DNA of 64,000 bases from Roseovarius azorensis (GCF_900109455.1 NZ_FOAG01000009.1:1-64000), one strand, 5' to 3'. Shown: positions 1 through 8,120, numbered from the stretch's first letter. Numbers and translations: made by a program. Notes: generated from the sequence alone by a model not told the origin.

Positions 1-56
1 CAGAGGCCGAAGAGAACTTCTATGCACAGCGCGACGTGCTCGATATGGTCGCGTGA
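1..56 (+). CDS. C-terminal end of a chromosomal gene (partial)
   Basis: An open frame enters from the left edge (first full codon at 3) and stops with TGA at 54-56. The visible residues EAEENFYAQRDVLDMVA have normal protein-like composition. Only the last 17 residues are in the window, so no function can be assigned. It is the host-side flank of the phage-like element that starts just beyond it, convergent with that element's last gene. A weak stem (CTCCG, 7-nt loop, CGGAG) follows at about 72-88 and could be its terminator. This is read from a short stretch and could be chance. Confidence 0.35.
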   Translation, partial: EAEENFYAQRDVLDMVA

Positions 57-63
57 AATGAAG

Positions 64-132
64 CTATAGGTCTCCGACAAACCCGGAGCGATTCACGGTG
101 ATCCGGTCGCCGGGTTGAACAAAGGTCTTCAT
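64..132 (-). pseudogene. Truncated DUF2190-type capsid-associated protein
   Basis: The frame starts with ATG at 132-130, directly after the stop of the gpW-like gene (TGAGATG spacing), so translational coupling is expected. Its first 13 residues, MKTFVQPGDRITV, resemble the N-terminus of DUF2190 phage proteins, which are about 100 residues long and usually sit next to the major capsid gene. After these the reading turns to NRSGFVGDL and stops at 64. The family resemblance ends abruptly at about position 92, so the rest of the gene, and probably everything downstream in the element, has been deleted or replaced by host DNA. The identification rests on a short match from memory. Confidence 0.5.
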
Positions 133-133
133 C

Positions 134-352
134 TCAGGTTCCTTTCGATGTGGCGAAGTAGAAGGTGGACGGCGGGCGGTTCGCGAGCGCCGCGATCTCC
201 GAGTCCAGGGCGGCCAGTGCGCGGGCCATCTCGGCGTCGGAGCGGTATTCGATCTCTTCGCCGTTCTGGTCCCGCACCCGGCGCATACCGCCCGCACGCG
301 CCCGCAGGAGCGCGTCACGGGCAGATTGCAGTTCGGCGAGGGTCAGCGCCAT
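134..352 (-). CDS. gpW-like phage head-tail joining protein
   Basis: The 72-residue protein has the size (lambda gpW is 68 residues) and pattern of the gpW family: an N-terminal helix (LAELQSARDALLRARAG), a beta hairpin (RRVRDQNGEEIEYRS) and a second helix (ALAALDSEIAAL) followed by a flexible tail. gpW binds the portal vertex of filled heads and prepares them for tail attachment. The ATG at 352-350 overlaps the stop of the capsid gene as TAATG, which fixes the start and implies coupled translation. Its presence shows that the element encodes the connector side of the capsid even though no tail genes are visible. Confidence 0.75.
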   Translation of the reverse strand: MALTLAELQSARDALLRARAGGMRRVRDQNGEEIEYRSDAEMARALAALDSEIAALANRPPSTFYFATSKGT

Positions 353-2109
353 TAGCTGGTCGCCACGCGCTGAGCGCCGCGCCAATCCAGCCAGCCCGCC
401 CCGAAGTCGAGGAAGGCCCGGAAGGACAGGCCCAGCGTGTCCCACGCCTCGCGGCGCTGAACCTGCACGCCTTCGGCCCCGGAGAGGTAGCCGTAGCGGA
501 GCGCCGCCAGCCGCGACGGGTCGCTGAACAGATACCAGTGGCCGGACGGCAGGCGCGGCTCCACCAGCAGGTTCAGCTTGCCCGCGAAGGGATTCACGTC
601 GGCCGTGGTGGCGGCGTAGATCGCGGCCAGCACTTCTTCGCCGTCGGTTTCCAGATCGGCGGGCACCAGCAGATAGCGCGGCGGCGCGTCGATGATCGTG
701 GTGCCATCGGTGCCGGTCCGCAGCCGCATGGCCTCGCGGTTCTCGGCCAGCGTCGCCTTGGACGGCGTGTCGGCCGTGGTGCCGATGTTGCCCCGGCTGG
801 CATCGAAGACCGGCGTGCCGTCGCGCATGTCGGGGTTGCCGGTGATCGTCGCCACAAGGATCGACGCTTCGGTCTGGGCGGCTGCCTCGCCGAAGGCGCG
901 GACGGTATCGCCCAGCAGGTTCAGGTCATCGTTGATGATAAGGTTGCGGCTCAGGTCGATCCGGCGGCCGTAGGTCTTGAGGTTGATCGCCTCGCCCTCT
1001 TCGCCCCGGGTCGTGGCCGTGAACTCACCGGACTCGGCCATCTCTTGCAGTTCGCCCATCTCGCCAAGGCGGACGGCCGTGCTCGGCTTGAAGTCCCGCA
1101 GCGTGGTCTTCCGGCAGAGCGTCTTCAGCGGCGACTCCGCAGCGCGGTAGGTAGCCATCGCCGTCTTGCCTGCCGCGTCCATCACGGTCAGGGGGAAGTC
1201 CGACGTGGTGTGCTCGCCCGCCGCGCGGTGCAGCATTTCGTTGCGGCTCATGCCGCGCGTGCTGGTCCCAGCCCGCTCCACGGATTCGCGCGCAAGGTCC
1301 ATCAGGGCCACGTCGGCATAGGGCCGCGCCTCTTCGGGCAGTTCGGCCAGCCCGCCCATGCGGTAGGCCAGCGCATCGGCCTGCCGACGCCGGATCACGG
1401 CCGGATCATCGTTCGCCGGAGCGTGGGTGCGGATGACGGGCTGCGACCGGCGCTTTTCGTCCATAGCGTCGAAGATCGCAGCCTTGGCGGCGGTCAGGTC
1501 GGCGTTCTGGTCGATCAACTGATCGGCGATCTCAGCGCCGAGCCCGGCGGAACGGACCAGCCCACGGATGTCGCTCCGACGCTGTGCCTCCGCCTCTTCG
1601 GGCGTCGGGGTTTCGATGACTTCTTGGGGCATTTCGGTTCCTTTCTGCCTCAGACGGGCGGACGGGTCCGCCGGGTTGGAAGTCAGGGTGACTTCGGTGA
1701 TCCGCCACCCGGTCGGGGTCTTCACCCGTCCCTGCGGCGTGGATTTTTCGGTCCATCCGGTGACGCGGTAGCCGATGCTGACTCCGCTCACCGTGCCATC
1801 GGCGATCCGCTGCACGATGGGCGCAGCATCTTCGGCCGAAGTCAGTTCCAAGACGGCAACGACCACGCCGTCTTCCAGAGCGATGGACCTCACCCGGCCG
1901 ATCTGGTCACGGACGCTCGACGTCCGGTGCGAGTCGAGAACGGGCAATTCCGCGACCGCCGACAGGTCCAGCGTGTCGGCGGTCAGAATTTCGAGGAACG
2001 GGCCACGGGCATCGCGGCGCTGGACCGGCGTGGCGGTGGCGACCACGGCGGAGACGGTCCGGGTCTCCGGATCGAAGCTGTTGGGCCGCGTCGTGGCGGC
2101 GCGGGTCAT
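352..2109 (-). CDS. Prohead protease / major capsid protein fusion
   Basis: The protein has 585 residues. The first 135 or so resemble HK97-type prohead proteases (peptidase S78): an LDSH motif near residue 65 would carry the catalytic His, and VSGVSIGY near residue 105 the catalytic Ser. A charged linker follows (about 140-230). The C-terminal 350 residues look like a Mu-type major head subunit or HK97-fold capsid protein (AVRLGEMGELQEMAESGEF, INDDLNLL, and WYLFSDPS near the end). Fused protease-capsid proteins are a known arrangement in phages and in element families of Alphaproteobacteria, the protease being released and degraded during maturation. The start at 2109 was chosen because the upstream gene stops at 2114 and the residues before it are not protease-like. 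No clear ribosome site is seen, so coupling is likely. Confidence 0.88.
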   Translation of the reverse strand: MTRAATTRPNSFDPETRTVSAVVATATPVQRRDARGPFLEILTADTLDLSAVAELPVLDSHRTSSVRDQIGRVRSIALEDGVVVAVLELTSAEDAAPIVQRIADGTVSGVSIGYRVTGWTEKSTPQGRVKTPTGWRITEVTLTSNPADPSARLRQKGTEMPQEVIETPTPEEAEAQRRSDIRGLVRSAGLGAEIADQLIDQNADLTAAKAAIFDAMDEKRRSQPVIRTHAPANDDPAVIRRRQADALAYRMGGLAELPEEARPYADVALMDLARESVERAGTSTRGMSRNEMLHRAAGEHTTSDFPLTVMDAAGKTAMATYRAAESPLKTLCRKTTLRDFKPSTAVRLGEMGELQEMAESGEFTATTRGEEGEAINLKTYGRRIDLSRNLIINDDLNLLGDTVRAFGEAAAQTEASILVATITGNPDMRDGTPVFDASRGNIGTTADTPSKATLAENREAMRLRTGTDGTTIIDAPPRYLLVPADLETDGEEVLAAIYAATTADVNPFAGKLNLLVEPRLPSGHWYLFSDPSRLAALRYGYLSGAEGVQVQRREAWDTLGLSFRAFLDFGAGWLDWRGAQRVATS

Positions 2110-2113
2110 GGTG

Positions 2114-2296
2114 CTATCGAGCGGCAAGGCGGGACTCCCATTTCTGGAACTCGGTGGAGCGCCGGTCATGCAGCTTCCCGGTCTTCGGGTCGCGCACATG
2201 CGAGGCGTTGACGGGGCTGGCGGTCAGCTTCGGACCAGTCTTCTGGTCATTCGCATCCCGCAGGAGGAATCGAAGCTGAGACTCACTCTTGGCCAT
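2114..2296 (-). CDS. Small phage structural-operon protein, unknown function
   Basis: A 60-residue basic protein (MAKSESQLRFLLRD start, WESRLAAR end) is encoded between the portal and the protease/capsid gene. Its ATG lies 14 bp inside the end of the portal gene and its stop is 4 bp before the capsid start, so it fits the operon tightly and is very likely real. Small proteins at this place in head operons can be assembly or packaging accessories, but no motif supports a specific role here. The gene is close to the lower size limit of automatic gene calling and may be missed by it. Confidence 0.6.
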   Translation of the reverse strand: MAKSESQLRFLLRDANDQKTGPKLTASPVNASHVRDPKTGKLHDRRSTEFQKWESRLAAR

Positions 2297-3674
2297 CGGT
2301 CGCCCCCTTGCCGAAGGACAGGCCCAGTTCCACTTCCCGCGCGCGGTCGGCAGCGATCTCGCGGTCCAGATCGTCAGCGTTCCAGCCCATCTCGTTGATG
2401 GCCTGCGACCGGGACATGAGCCCGAGCGCCAGCGCCTCTTTCACGGCCGCCATGTCCTTGGCCGGGTCCACCTGAGCGTGACGGGGCATGATCCACTCGG
2501 CCCCCAGATCGGGCGACAGGTCCAGTCGTCCAGCGAGGACTTCCGTGGCAATCCAGCGCCGCCAGATCGGGCGCAAAAGCTGGGGAGCGAGGACGCCATA
2601 CTGGCATTGCTCCACGCGCGCCCGGAACGGCAGCAGGCCCGCCCGCAGGCTCGAATAGTTGGCATTGGTCAGGTCGCCCGACAGCATATGCTCGGGCAGG
2701 CCCAGAGCCGCCGCCAGTGCCAGCAGGTTCATCCGCACGAAGGCCGGGGCGTCCTTCAACTGTTCGGGGCTATTGAAGCGAATATCGGTGCCACCCGGCA
2801 GGACCCGGACCACCCCCGGTTCCAGCGAAATGTCGGTCAGCCCATCGGCGTCCGGGAAGGCCGTCGCCGCGCCGCCCATGTTGGTGGCGTCGGTGACGAA
2901 GGCGGCGTGCATGGCGGCGATCTTGGCCGAGACCAGCAGCGCGTCGGTCAACTGGTCCAGTTCGCTGGCCGACAGGACCGCCGGGGCCAGCCAGCTAAGC
3001 CCGCGCACCTGTCCGGCGGCGGCGGACTGCATCACATGCAAAACGTCGGCTGCGTCCACCCGGACCGGCGGGGCATAATCGGCGTAGATGGAAGACGGTT
3101 TCTGCGGCAGGATGTGATAGGCCACCCGGCGGCCTTGGGCGTCGAACTCCACGCCGGAGACGATCTCCCGGCCGTTGCCGAGCGTGGCCGTCTTCGACTC
3201 GTCCAGCAGTTCCGGCGGGATCAGTTGCAGGCGCAGCCCATCGGCTTCGTCGCGCATCAGGATCAGGGCTTCGCCGTCCACGACAAGGTGGCGCGACACG
3301 TCCCGCTGAAGGCCCCAGAAGTCGGTCCGCCCGGCGTGGTCTGCGGCGTCGGCCCACGTCTCGAAAGACCCGGCGGCCAGTTCACGAGTCCCGGCATCGG
3401 TCGCCCGGACGGCGGGACGGATGCCTGTTCCGACCAGCGAGGCGCACCAGTTCTGGACGCCGTTGGCAATGAACGGGTTGTTCATGGCGAGGTAGCGAGC
3501 GCGGGACCGCGTGATTGACGCGGCCGCGCCGATCTCCGGGTTGATCGGTCCAAACTGGCCCAGTCCGCTCCCCCGGCGGCTCCCGGTGGCAGCATCAAGC
3601 GAGCGCCGCCCCACCGGAGCGGCGGAGCGGTCGAAGATGCGCCGGACGGCGTTGGAGAGGAACGGAAAGGCCAT
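2283..3674 (-). CDS. Phage portal protein, lambda family
   Basis: The 463-residue protein resembles lambda-type portals: an N-terminal NPEIGAAASITRSRARYLAMNNPF segment with the family pattern of Arg/Asn residues before NPFIANGVQNW, a central region with SLVGTGIRP, ILMRDEADGLRLQLIPPELL, and the clip/crown part containing TNANYSSLRAGLL near residue 375, which is typical of this family. The portal forms the dodecameric ring at one capsid vertex through which the terminase threads DNA. The ATG at 3674 follows 2 bp after the stop of the MerR-like gene. Family portals are usually 480-530 residues, so this one is slightly short but shows no internal break. Confidence 0.92.
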   Translation of the reverse strand: MAFPFLSNAVRRIFDRSAAPVGRRSLDAATGSRRGSGLGQFGPINPEIGAAASITRSRARYLAMNNPFIANGVQNWCASLVGTGIRPAVRATDAGTRELAAGSFETWADAADHAGRTDFWGLQRDVSRHLVVDGEALILMRDEADGLRLQLIPPELLDESKTATLGNGREIVSGVEFDAQGRRVAYHILPQKPSSIYADYAPPVRVDAADVLHVMQSAAAGQVRGLSWLAPAVLSASELDQLTDALLVSAKIAAMHAAFVTDATNMGGAATAFPDADGLTDISLEPGVVRVLPGGTDIRFNSPEQLKDAPAFVRMNLLALAAALGLPEHMLSGDLTNANYSSLRAGLLPFRARVEQCQYGVLAPQLLRPIWRRWIATEVLAGRLDLSPDLGAEWIMPRHAQVDPAKDMAAVKEALALGLMSRSQAINEMGWNADDLDREIAADRAREVELGLSFGKGATDGQE

Positions 3675-3676
3675 GC

Positions 3677-4225
3677 TCAGATTGCCTTGGGCAGCTTGCC
3701 CAGCACTTCCGCGATCAGCCGCGAAACCGGGAGAACGAAAGCGGCGTCGATCAGCCGTTTGCCGGATGCGGCTTCCAGAGCGGCCAGCATCTCTTCCGCC
3801 TCGGGGGTCGTCGTGTCGGCCCATCCGGCGCGAACGGCAATAGTCCCGTCCCGATACATGACCAGCGACAGGTCGAAGACTTCGCCTTCCCGCGTCCTCT
3901 CAATCGCCTCTTCGATGACCGACAGCGCGCGCCGTCCACCCTCGAAACTCCGATAGCGTCCCGGGAGAGTGTCTGCGGAGAGCAAGAAACGCGCCAGCCT
4001 GTCTAGCTGGAACCGGTCGAAGCCGAAGCGTTTGGCAATGTGGACGAGGCGCAGCGCACAAACCCCGGCTTCGTCGAACAGGTCGGCGCGGCCGTCACGT
4101 TCTCGGGGCGCGATGCTGGTGCGCTGCGTCAGGTTCCGCAGTTCCTTGTCAAGCGTGTTGAAGTCGTCATCGGGAAGCTGGTCTATCTCCGCGAAGGCGA
4201 CGGAGGCTTGGGAAATCTTGAACAT
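3677..4225 (-). CDS. MerR-like winged-helix regulator of the element
   Basis: A 182-residue protein. Residues about 45-85 (RADLFDEAGVCALRLVHIAKRFGFDRFQLDRLARFLL) resemble the second half of a MerR-type DNA-binding domain, where a wing is followed by an LRFI-xx-ARxLGF helix. The first half is divergent and the C-terminal 100 residues match nothing I recognise. It is the first gene of the head operon and ends 2 bp before the portal. Its own upstream region carries a promoter with an 18-bp spacer filled by a palindrome, the geometry MerR proteins act on, which suggests self-control and control of the head operon. The start ATG at 4225 was chosen over an upstream one (4282) because the extra residues overlap that promoter. 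Confidence 0.6.
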   Translation of the reverse strand: MFKISQASVAFAEIDQLPDDDFNTLDKELRNLTQRTSIAPRERDGRADLFDEAGVCALRLVHIAKRFGFDRFQLDRLARFLLSADTLPGRYRSFEGGRRALSVIEEAIERTREGEVFDLSLVMYRDGTIAVRAGWADTTTPEAEEMLAALEAASGKRLIDAAFVLPVSRLIAEVLGKLPKAI

Positions 4226-4252
4226 CAGGAGTCTCCGAGTTGGCTCTACGAC

Positions 4253-4282
4253 TCTATAACTCGGTTTTGAGTTGTAATGCAA
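4253..4282 (-). promoter_or_regulatory. Promoter with palindromic operator in the -35/-10 spacer
   Basis: Reading the minus strand, TTGCAT (4282-4277) and TATAGA (4258-4253) are separated by 18 bp and fit sigma-70 elements. The spacer and part of the -10 box are covered by an inverted repeat, TATAACTC-N6-GAGTTGTA at 4255-4276, with one mismatch between the arms. MerR-family activators bind palindromes in unusually long spacers of this kind. The site lies 28 bp upstream of the MerR-like gene and faces the plus-strand cassette on the other side. The sequence elements are seen directly; the regulatory role is inferred. Confidence 0.5.
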
Positions 4283-4402
4283 GAGGCTGCTGTGCTAAGG
4301 CCGAGTCGTCGGCGACTACAGCCCGCCGACGTTCCTCTACCTGTGTGGAGGGGGCTGGTTTCGCGCCGAGGCTGGCCCCCTCCAATTCTGAAAGGACCTC
4401 CG

Positions 4403-4645
4403 ATGCAGGATTTCTTGGCAGACGTTCAGAAGGCCCGCCGCCTCGCGGTAATAATGTTCAGGACGTCGGCGGAAGAGGGGCTGAGGGTTGGGGAAGCGAT
4501 CATCATGACGCGGCGGTATCTGGAACACATGGGCTATCCCGCCCCCGACGATCCGCTGGCCTTCGCCACGAATGGCCGCGTCACCATGCACGATGCGCCG
4601 CTGGGCTCACAGTTCTACTGCAAGCCGAACGGCGAGATTTTATGA
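4403..4645 (+). CDS. Small hypothetical protein, first gene of plus-strand cassette
   Basis: The 80-residue product starts at an ATG with a good ribosome site (AAAGGA, 7-nt spacing). It has an N-terminal helical segment (DFLADVQKARRLAVIMFRTSAEEGLRVGEAIIMTRRYLEHMG) and a short C-terminal part with no recognised motif. It runs opposite to all structural genes of the element and is followed by two more plus-strand genes, suggesting an inserted accessory cassette. An upstream start at 4277 would read through the region facing the operator and lacks such a ribosome site. Function unknown. Confidence 0.5.
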   Translation: MQDFLADVQKARRLAVIMFRTSAEEGLRVGEAIIMTRRYLEHMGYPAPDDPLAFATNGRVTMHDAPLGSQFYCKPNGEIL

Positions 4646-4690
4646 TAAACGACTGGTGCGTTCGTTCGCGAACTTTGGCACCATCCACTA

Positions 4691-5020
4691 ATGGAAAATG
4701 TGCAGATTCTCACGAAACGTATCGCGTCCATAGCCAAGGACGCGTTAGAGCGAGAACTTTCCACTCAAGAGCGTGCGCGGCTGGCAGACGAAGTCGAGAC
4801 ATTGCGCGGCGACATTTTTGAGCATTTTGAGATGGTTAAAGTCGACTTGACCGACAAGCGCCGGATACCTCCCGGGGACTACATCGACGAACAACTTACT
4901 GGGCTTTGTAGCTTCACACGTATGGCTCTAGGCACCGAAGAACGAACCGCGTCTCCCCGTCAAATCGCCGAAAACGTCACCCACTATCAGCACAAGATAA
5001 ATGGCCTTGTCGGCCCTTAA
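4691..5020 (+). CDS. Hypothetical protein of plus-strand cassette
   Basis: A 109-residue acidic protein, largely helical (MENVQILTKRIASIAKDALE, then ERARLADEVETLRGDIFEHFEM). The middle has no glycine-rich loop or cysteine motif. I do not recognise the family. It is separated by 45 bp from the gene before and 83 bp from the YfbU-like gene after it, all on the plus strand. The base composition is visibly poorer in G+C than the surrounding phage genes, with codons such as ACT, TTT and CTA that the terminase and portal genes avoid, which fits a recent acquisition. Confidence 0.55.
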   Translation: MENVQILTKRIASIAKDALERELSTQERARLADEVETLRGDIFEHFEMVKVDLTDKRRIPPGDYIDEQLTGLCSFTRMALGTEERTASPRQIAENVTHYQHKINGLVGP

Positions 5021-5103
5021 TTCGCACTTTGTTCTGGCCGCCCCTTGACAGGTTAACGCTTCGTCACTTTATCGAAGCGATTGGCAACTATTTGGTGACA
5101 AAG

Positions 5104-5637
5104 ATGAAATTGACGGACGGTGAAAAGATCATCATCGCCATGTTGGCGGATGTTCACAAGGCGCTGAAGATCGAAGGTGAGACCGATGTAAAACATCTCA
5201 TGGAGTCAATCTACAGCGGCAACTTGTGGAGTTTGGACTGGGATTGGCAGGGGCTGTTGGGCGCGAAAGAAACGCCTGACCACGTCGTGAAAGAGACGGC
5301 AGACATCCTCGATATGTGGTCGCTCCTTGAGACGGCCTATGAGCGACTAGAAGAAGCGGACAAGGACAAGGTTAAGGCGGCAAACCATGGCCACGGACCG
5401 GTGTTTTCCGGCTTCGATGGAAACAACGATGATCACTTTGGTGTCGCGAAGCACTTCATAGAAGTAATGGATCGTTTCGCCCATTTTGAAGGTCGCGACC
5501 TCAACTCTCACTCTCAGATGTCGCTTCCACGCTACCGTCAGATGTATCCCAAGTTTGAGGAACTGCGCGCAAAACTTGCGGATCGTGACTTGACAGCGGA
5601 TGAGATAATTTCGGTGCTTCAGGCGGAAGCGGCTTAA
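5104..5637 (+). CDS. YfbU family protein
   Basis: The 177-residue protein resembles YfbU-family proteins: MKLTDGEKIIIAML at the start, EETADILDMWSLLETAYE-like helix in the first half, then VFSGFDGNNDDHFGVAKHFIEVMDRFAHFEG, matching the family's F-x-GFD-x-N-E/D-x-H-x-xYxxF pattern, and a C-terminal YRQMYPKFEELR segment. The biochemical role of the family is not established. It is the last gene of the plus-strand cassette and its stop overlaps the stop of the terminase gene by 4 bp. The ATG at 5104 fits the usual family N-terminus; an in-frame start at 5029 would add 25 residues. Carriage on a phage element makes a defence or superinfection role possible but unproven. Confidence 0.75.
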   Translation: MKLTDGEKIIIAMLADVHKALKIEGETDVKHLMESIYSGNLWSLDWDWQGLLGAKETPDHVVKETADILDMWSLLETAYERLEEADKDKVKAANHGHGPVFSGFDGNNDDHFGVAKHFIEVMDRFAHFEGRDLNSHSQMSLPRYRQMYPKFEELRAKLADRDLTADEIISVLQAEAA

Positions 5638-7412
5638 CGATCAAGCCATTTGGATTTGACAACCTGCGGGGGCTTGCGAGCCCCCGTCACGCTGGCCAGA
5701 TCGGCTTCGCGGCGATCAACGGCGACGCCCACCAGTGCCCGGGCGGCCATCGCATAGACGACGCAATCCAGCGCCTCAGCGCGGCGGCCCACGATCCGCT
5801 CGAACCGGGCGGCGGGCTGGCCCCGGCTGTAGCGCACCACGCGGCGTTCGCTGGTCAGTTGCGTGAACCAGTCATCGGACAGGGTGTCGCCGAAGCGCCA
5901 GCCCGAGCGGGCTTGCAGTGCGTTCAAGAGCCGTTGCTTGGCCACGTCCACGCCCACCAGCATCAACACGATGCCACGGGTCTTGGACCGCTCCACCAGC
6001 GGCCGTTTGAAGCCTGCGACGCCCTTCAGCGGGAAGATGCGGCGGCCGATGCGGGACCGGGTGAAGCCGTAAACCTGATCCGTCATGCCGCCGTCGCCGC
6101 TGTCCACCAGCACCGCGTCATAGCGGAGCACACCGCCCGCCGGGTGCCGAAAGTCGCGGCGCAGCAGGTCGTCCAGTTCCGCCCAGGTATCAGTCACGTT
6201 GGGGTCGCCCCAGACGATCTCATGGGCTAGCACCAGCGCCACGTCGTCCGCCGTCCAGCCCAGTGTCGTCAGTTCGATCCTGTCCTTCTGCACGTCCGCG
6301 CCGCCGGTAAGGTAGAGCGTTTCAGGCGGCAGCCGGTCGAGACCGATGGGCTCGCGCATGGATGCCAGTTCGGCGTCGTCCAGATGGTCGCCCTCGCCGC
6401 GCCACGGCTCGCCCAGCACAGTGTTCAGCCACGGCTTCAGCGTGGTCGGGCTGCGCTTGGCTTGAAGGAACTCGGCGGCCAGACGGGGCCATGAGGCGTT
6501 CGGGAGCGTGCTGGTTAGGCTGGTCAGCTTGTAGCCCCTATGCCCCTCCACATGGGGCGCTGTGGCCCGCCACCGGCCCTCTGCCACTATCCGGGGCTTC
6601 TGCCGGTCTTCGACCACGCAGCCGCACTCGGGGCAGACCCAGTGGGCCGTCTCGGGCTTGCCGTCGTCCCATCGAATGTCGGCCCAGAGAATTTCGCCGA
6701 ACTCTCCGCAGCCGGGGCACGGGACCTCATAGACCCGCCGGTCGGATTGCTCATAGGCCCGCAGGATGCGGCTGGTTTCGGCGTCGACCGGCGTGCTGGC
6801 CAAAACGATCTTCCGGTTGCCGTAGGTCATGGTCCGCCGCATGGCCAGTTCCACGGGGTCGCCCTCCACGCCCGCGCTCAGTTCATAGGCGTCGATCTCA
6901 TCGGCGAAGAGGATGCGGGCTGTCCGGGCTCGCAGGTTGCGCGGGGCGCGGGCGGATACGATGGACAGGCTGCCGCCTGCAAAATGGCGGTGCATGAGGA
7001 CGTCGCGCCCGGATGCGTCGGTCGAGAGCGCCGCACGTAGCGCCGGAGACTCGCCAAAGGTCGGTTCGATGACGGACACCATCAGGTGCCGGGCGTCCGC
7101 CTCAGCCGGGACGACGCACAGGACCGGGCTGGGGTCGTTCTGGACGAAGTGCCCGAGCGCCCCGACCATCAACTGCGTTGCGCCTACCCGCGCGCTCTTC
7201 AGGATCGTCACACGCTCCACCGTGACGTCGCCGATTGAATTGCCAATCTCGATTTGCGGCTTCCAGAGCCGCATCCGGCCGGGCTGGGCGGCGAGGCTGG
7301 ACGGCAGGAAGACGTGAGACTCGATCCACTCGCTCAGGGCCAGCTTGGCGGGCGGGCGGAACGCTGCCAGAGCGTCGCGGCGGAGTTGGGCGAAGCGCGG
7401 GTCAACGGTCAT
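5634..7412 (-). CDS. Phage terminase large subunit, GpA family
   Basis: A 592-residue protein of the lambda gpA/terminase GpA family. The N-terminal ATPase part has a Walker-A-like ILKSARVGATQ segment near residue 70 and a Walker B ILFADEIDAY near 170. A zinc-binding insertion follows with CPGCGEF (about 232) and CPECGC (about 260). The C-terminal nuclease part contains GGADVQKDRIEL near 370 and DSGDGG near 435. The enzyme cuts concatemeric DNA and drives it through the portal. The ATG at 7412 overlaps the small-subunit gene by 11 bp. The gene is intact and well conserved, so packaging ability is probably retained. Confidence 0.93.
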   Translation of the reverse strand: MTVDPRFAQLRRDALAAFRPPAKLALSEWIESHVFLPSSLAAQPGRMRLWKPQIEIGNSIGDVTVERVTILKSARVGATQLMVGALGHFVQNDPSPVLCVVPAEADARHLMVSVIEPTFGESPALRAALSTDASGRDVLMHRHFAGGSLSIVSARAPRNLRARTARILFADEIDAYELSAGVEGDPVELAMRRTMTYGNRKIVLASTPVDAETSRILRAYEQSDRRVYEVPCPGCGEFGEILWADIRWDDGKPETAHWVCPECGCVVEDRQKPRIVAEGRWRATAPHVEGHRGYKLTSLTSTLPNASWPRLAAEFLQAKRSPTTLKPWLNTVLGEPWRGEGDHLDDAELASMREPIGLDRLPPETLYLTGGADVQKDRIELTTLGWTADDVALVLAHEIVWGDPNVTDTWAELDDLLRRDFRHPAGGVLRYDAVLVDSGDGGMTDQVYGFTRSRIGRRIFPLKGVAGFKRPLVERSKTRGIVLMLVGVDVAKQRLLNALQARSGWRFGDTLSDDWFTQLTSERRVVRYSRGQPAARFERIVGRRAEALDCVVYAMAARALVGVAVDRREADLASVTGARKPPQVVKSKWLDR

Positions 7413-7911
7413 CGGCAATCGCCTCCATCGCGTCCCTGATCTCGGCGTCGAGCGCGGCGGTCTCTTTCCGGTCCAAGGCAAGGCGGCTGGCCACCCGGGA
7501 CGGGACGGCCAGCACGGCGGCCCGCAGATCGGTCACGATTGCCCGCCACTCGTTCGCCACCTGCCGGGAGTCCAGCAACTCGCCACGGGCAGCCGCGTTC
7601 TGAAGCGCGATCTTGTCGGCCTGTTCCCGGGCCAGCCTTATCTTCTCTTCGGCCAGTGCCTTGTCGGCGGCCTTGCCCTTGGCGAGTTGCCGGGCGTGAT
7701 CGCAATAGGCGGCCACGGATGCTCGGAGCGGATAGGTCTTCTCGGGCGTCCGGGGCAGCACGCCATCGCGGCCGAGCGCATGGACCCGGTTGGCTGTCAG
7801 CCCGAGCCACGCGGCCAGTTCGGCAGCGGTCACGGTGTCGGGGGCGGTGAAGTCGTCGGCCCACTCTTCGCCGATCAGTTCGGCAATGTTGTCACGGGTG
7901 TCAGTGCTCAC
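7402..7911 (-). CDS. Terminase small subunit, Nu1-like
   Basis: A 169-residue protein lying directly upstream of and overlapping the large terminase gene. The N-terminal part contains a winged-helix motif (TVTAAELAAWLGLTANRVHALGRDGVLPR) of the Nu1/excisionase type for recognising the packaging site. A long charged helix follows (KGKAADKALAEEKIRLAREQADKIALQ), typical of Nu1-like small subunits, then a C-terminal helix that would contact the large subunit. The GTG at 7911, preceded by GGGGGA 7 nt away, was chosen; another in-frame GTG at 7944 would add 11 proline-rich residues encoded by a short direct repeat. Confidence 0.8.
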   Translation of the reverse strand: MSTDTRDNIAELIGEEWADDFTAPDTVTAAELAAWLGLTANRVHALGRDGVLPRTPEKTYPLRASVAAYCDHARQLAKGKAADKALAEEKIRLAREQADKIALQNAAARGELLDSRQVANEWRAIVTDLRAAVLAVPSRVASRLALDRKETAALDAEIRDAMEAIADDR

Positions 7912-8120
7912 GGGTATATCCCCCACAGGAGGGACCGCCCCCACAGGGGGGATGTGCCCCCGGGGAGTTTTCCCAAACCAGAATCTTCACCACGGGGCGA
8001 AATGTCGGGGCTCCGCGCCCCCCGCAGTGCGCATCCCCAGAGGGACCCATTGCATCCCCCTCACGGGGATCAGCAGTTCCCCACCACAAAGGAACATCTT
8101 CTCTAAGGTCCGGGGCATGG
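7912..8120. other. Non-coding stretch between terminase and primase with short direct repeat
   Basis: No convincing gene lies here. CCCCACAGG occurs twice, at 7921-7929 and 7939-7947, with an 18-bp period just upstream of the small terminase gene. This place, beside the terminase small subunit, is where packaging sites often lie in lambda-like phages, so a cos/pac function is conceivable but unsupported beyond position. Confidence 0.35.

Noticed and set aside
115..2211. Long plus-strand open frame opposite the protease/capsid gene
   Set aside because: The composition (Arg, Gly, His, Gln-rich) is that of an antisense shadow; the minus-strand frame has clear phage domains.
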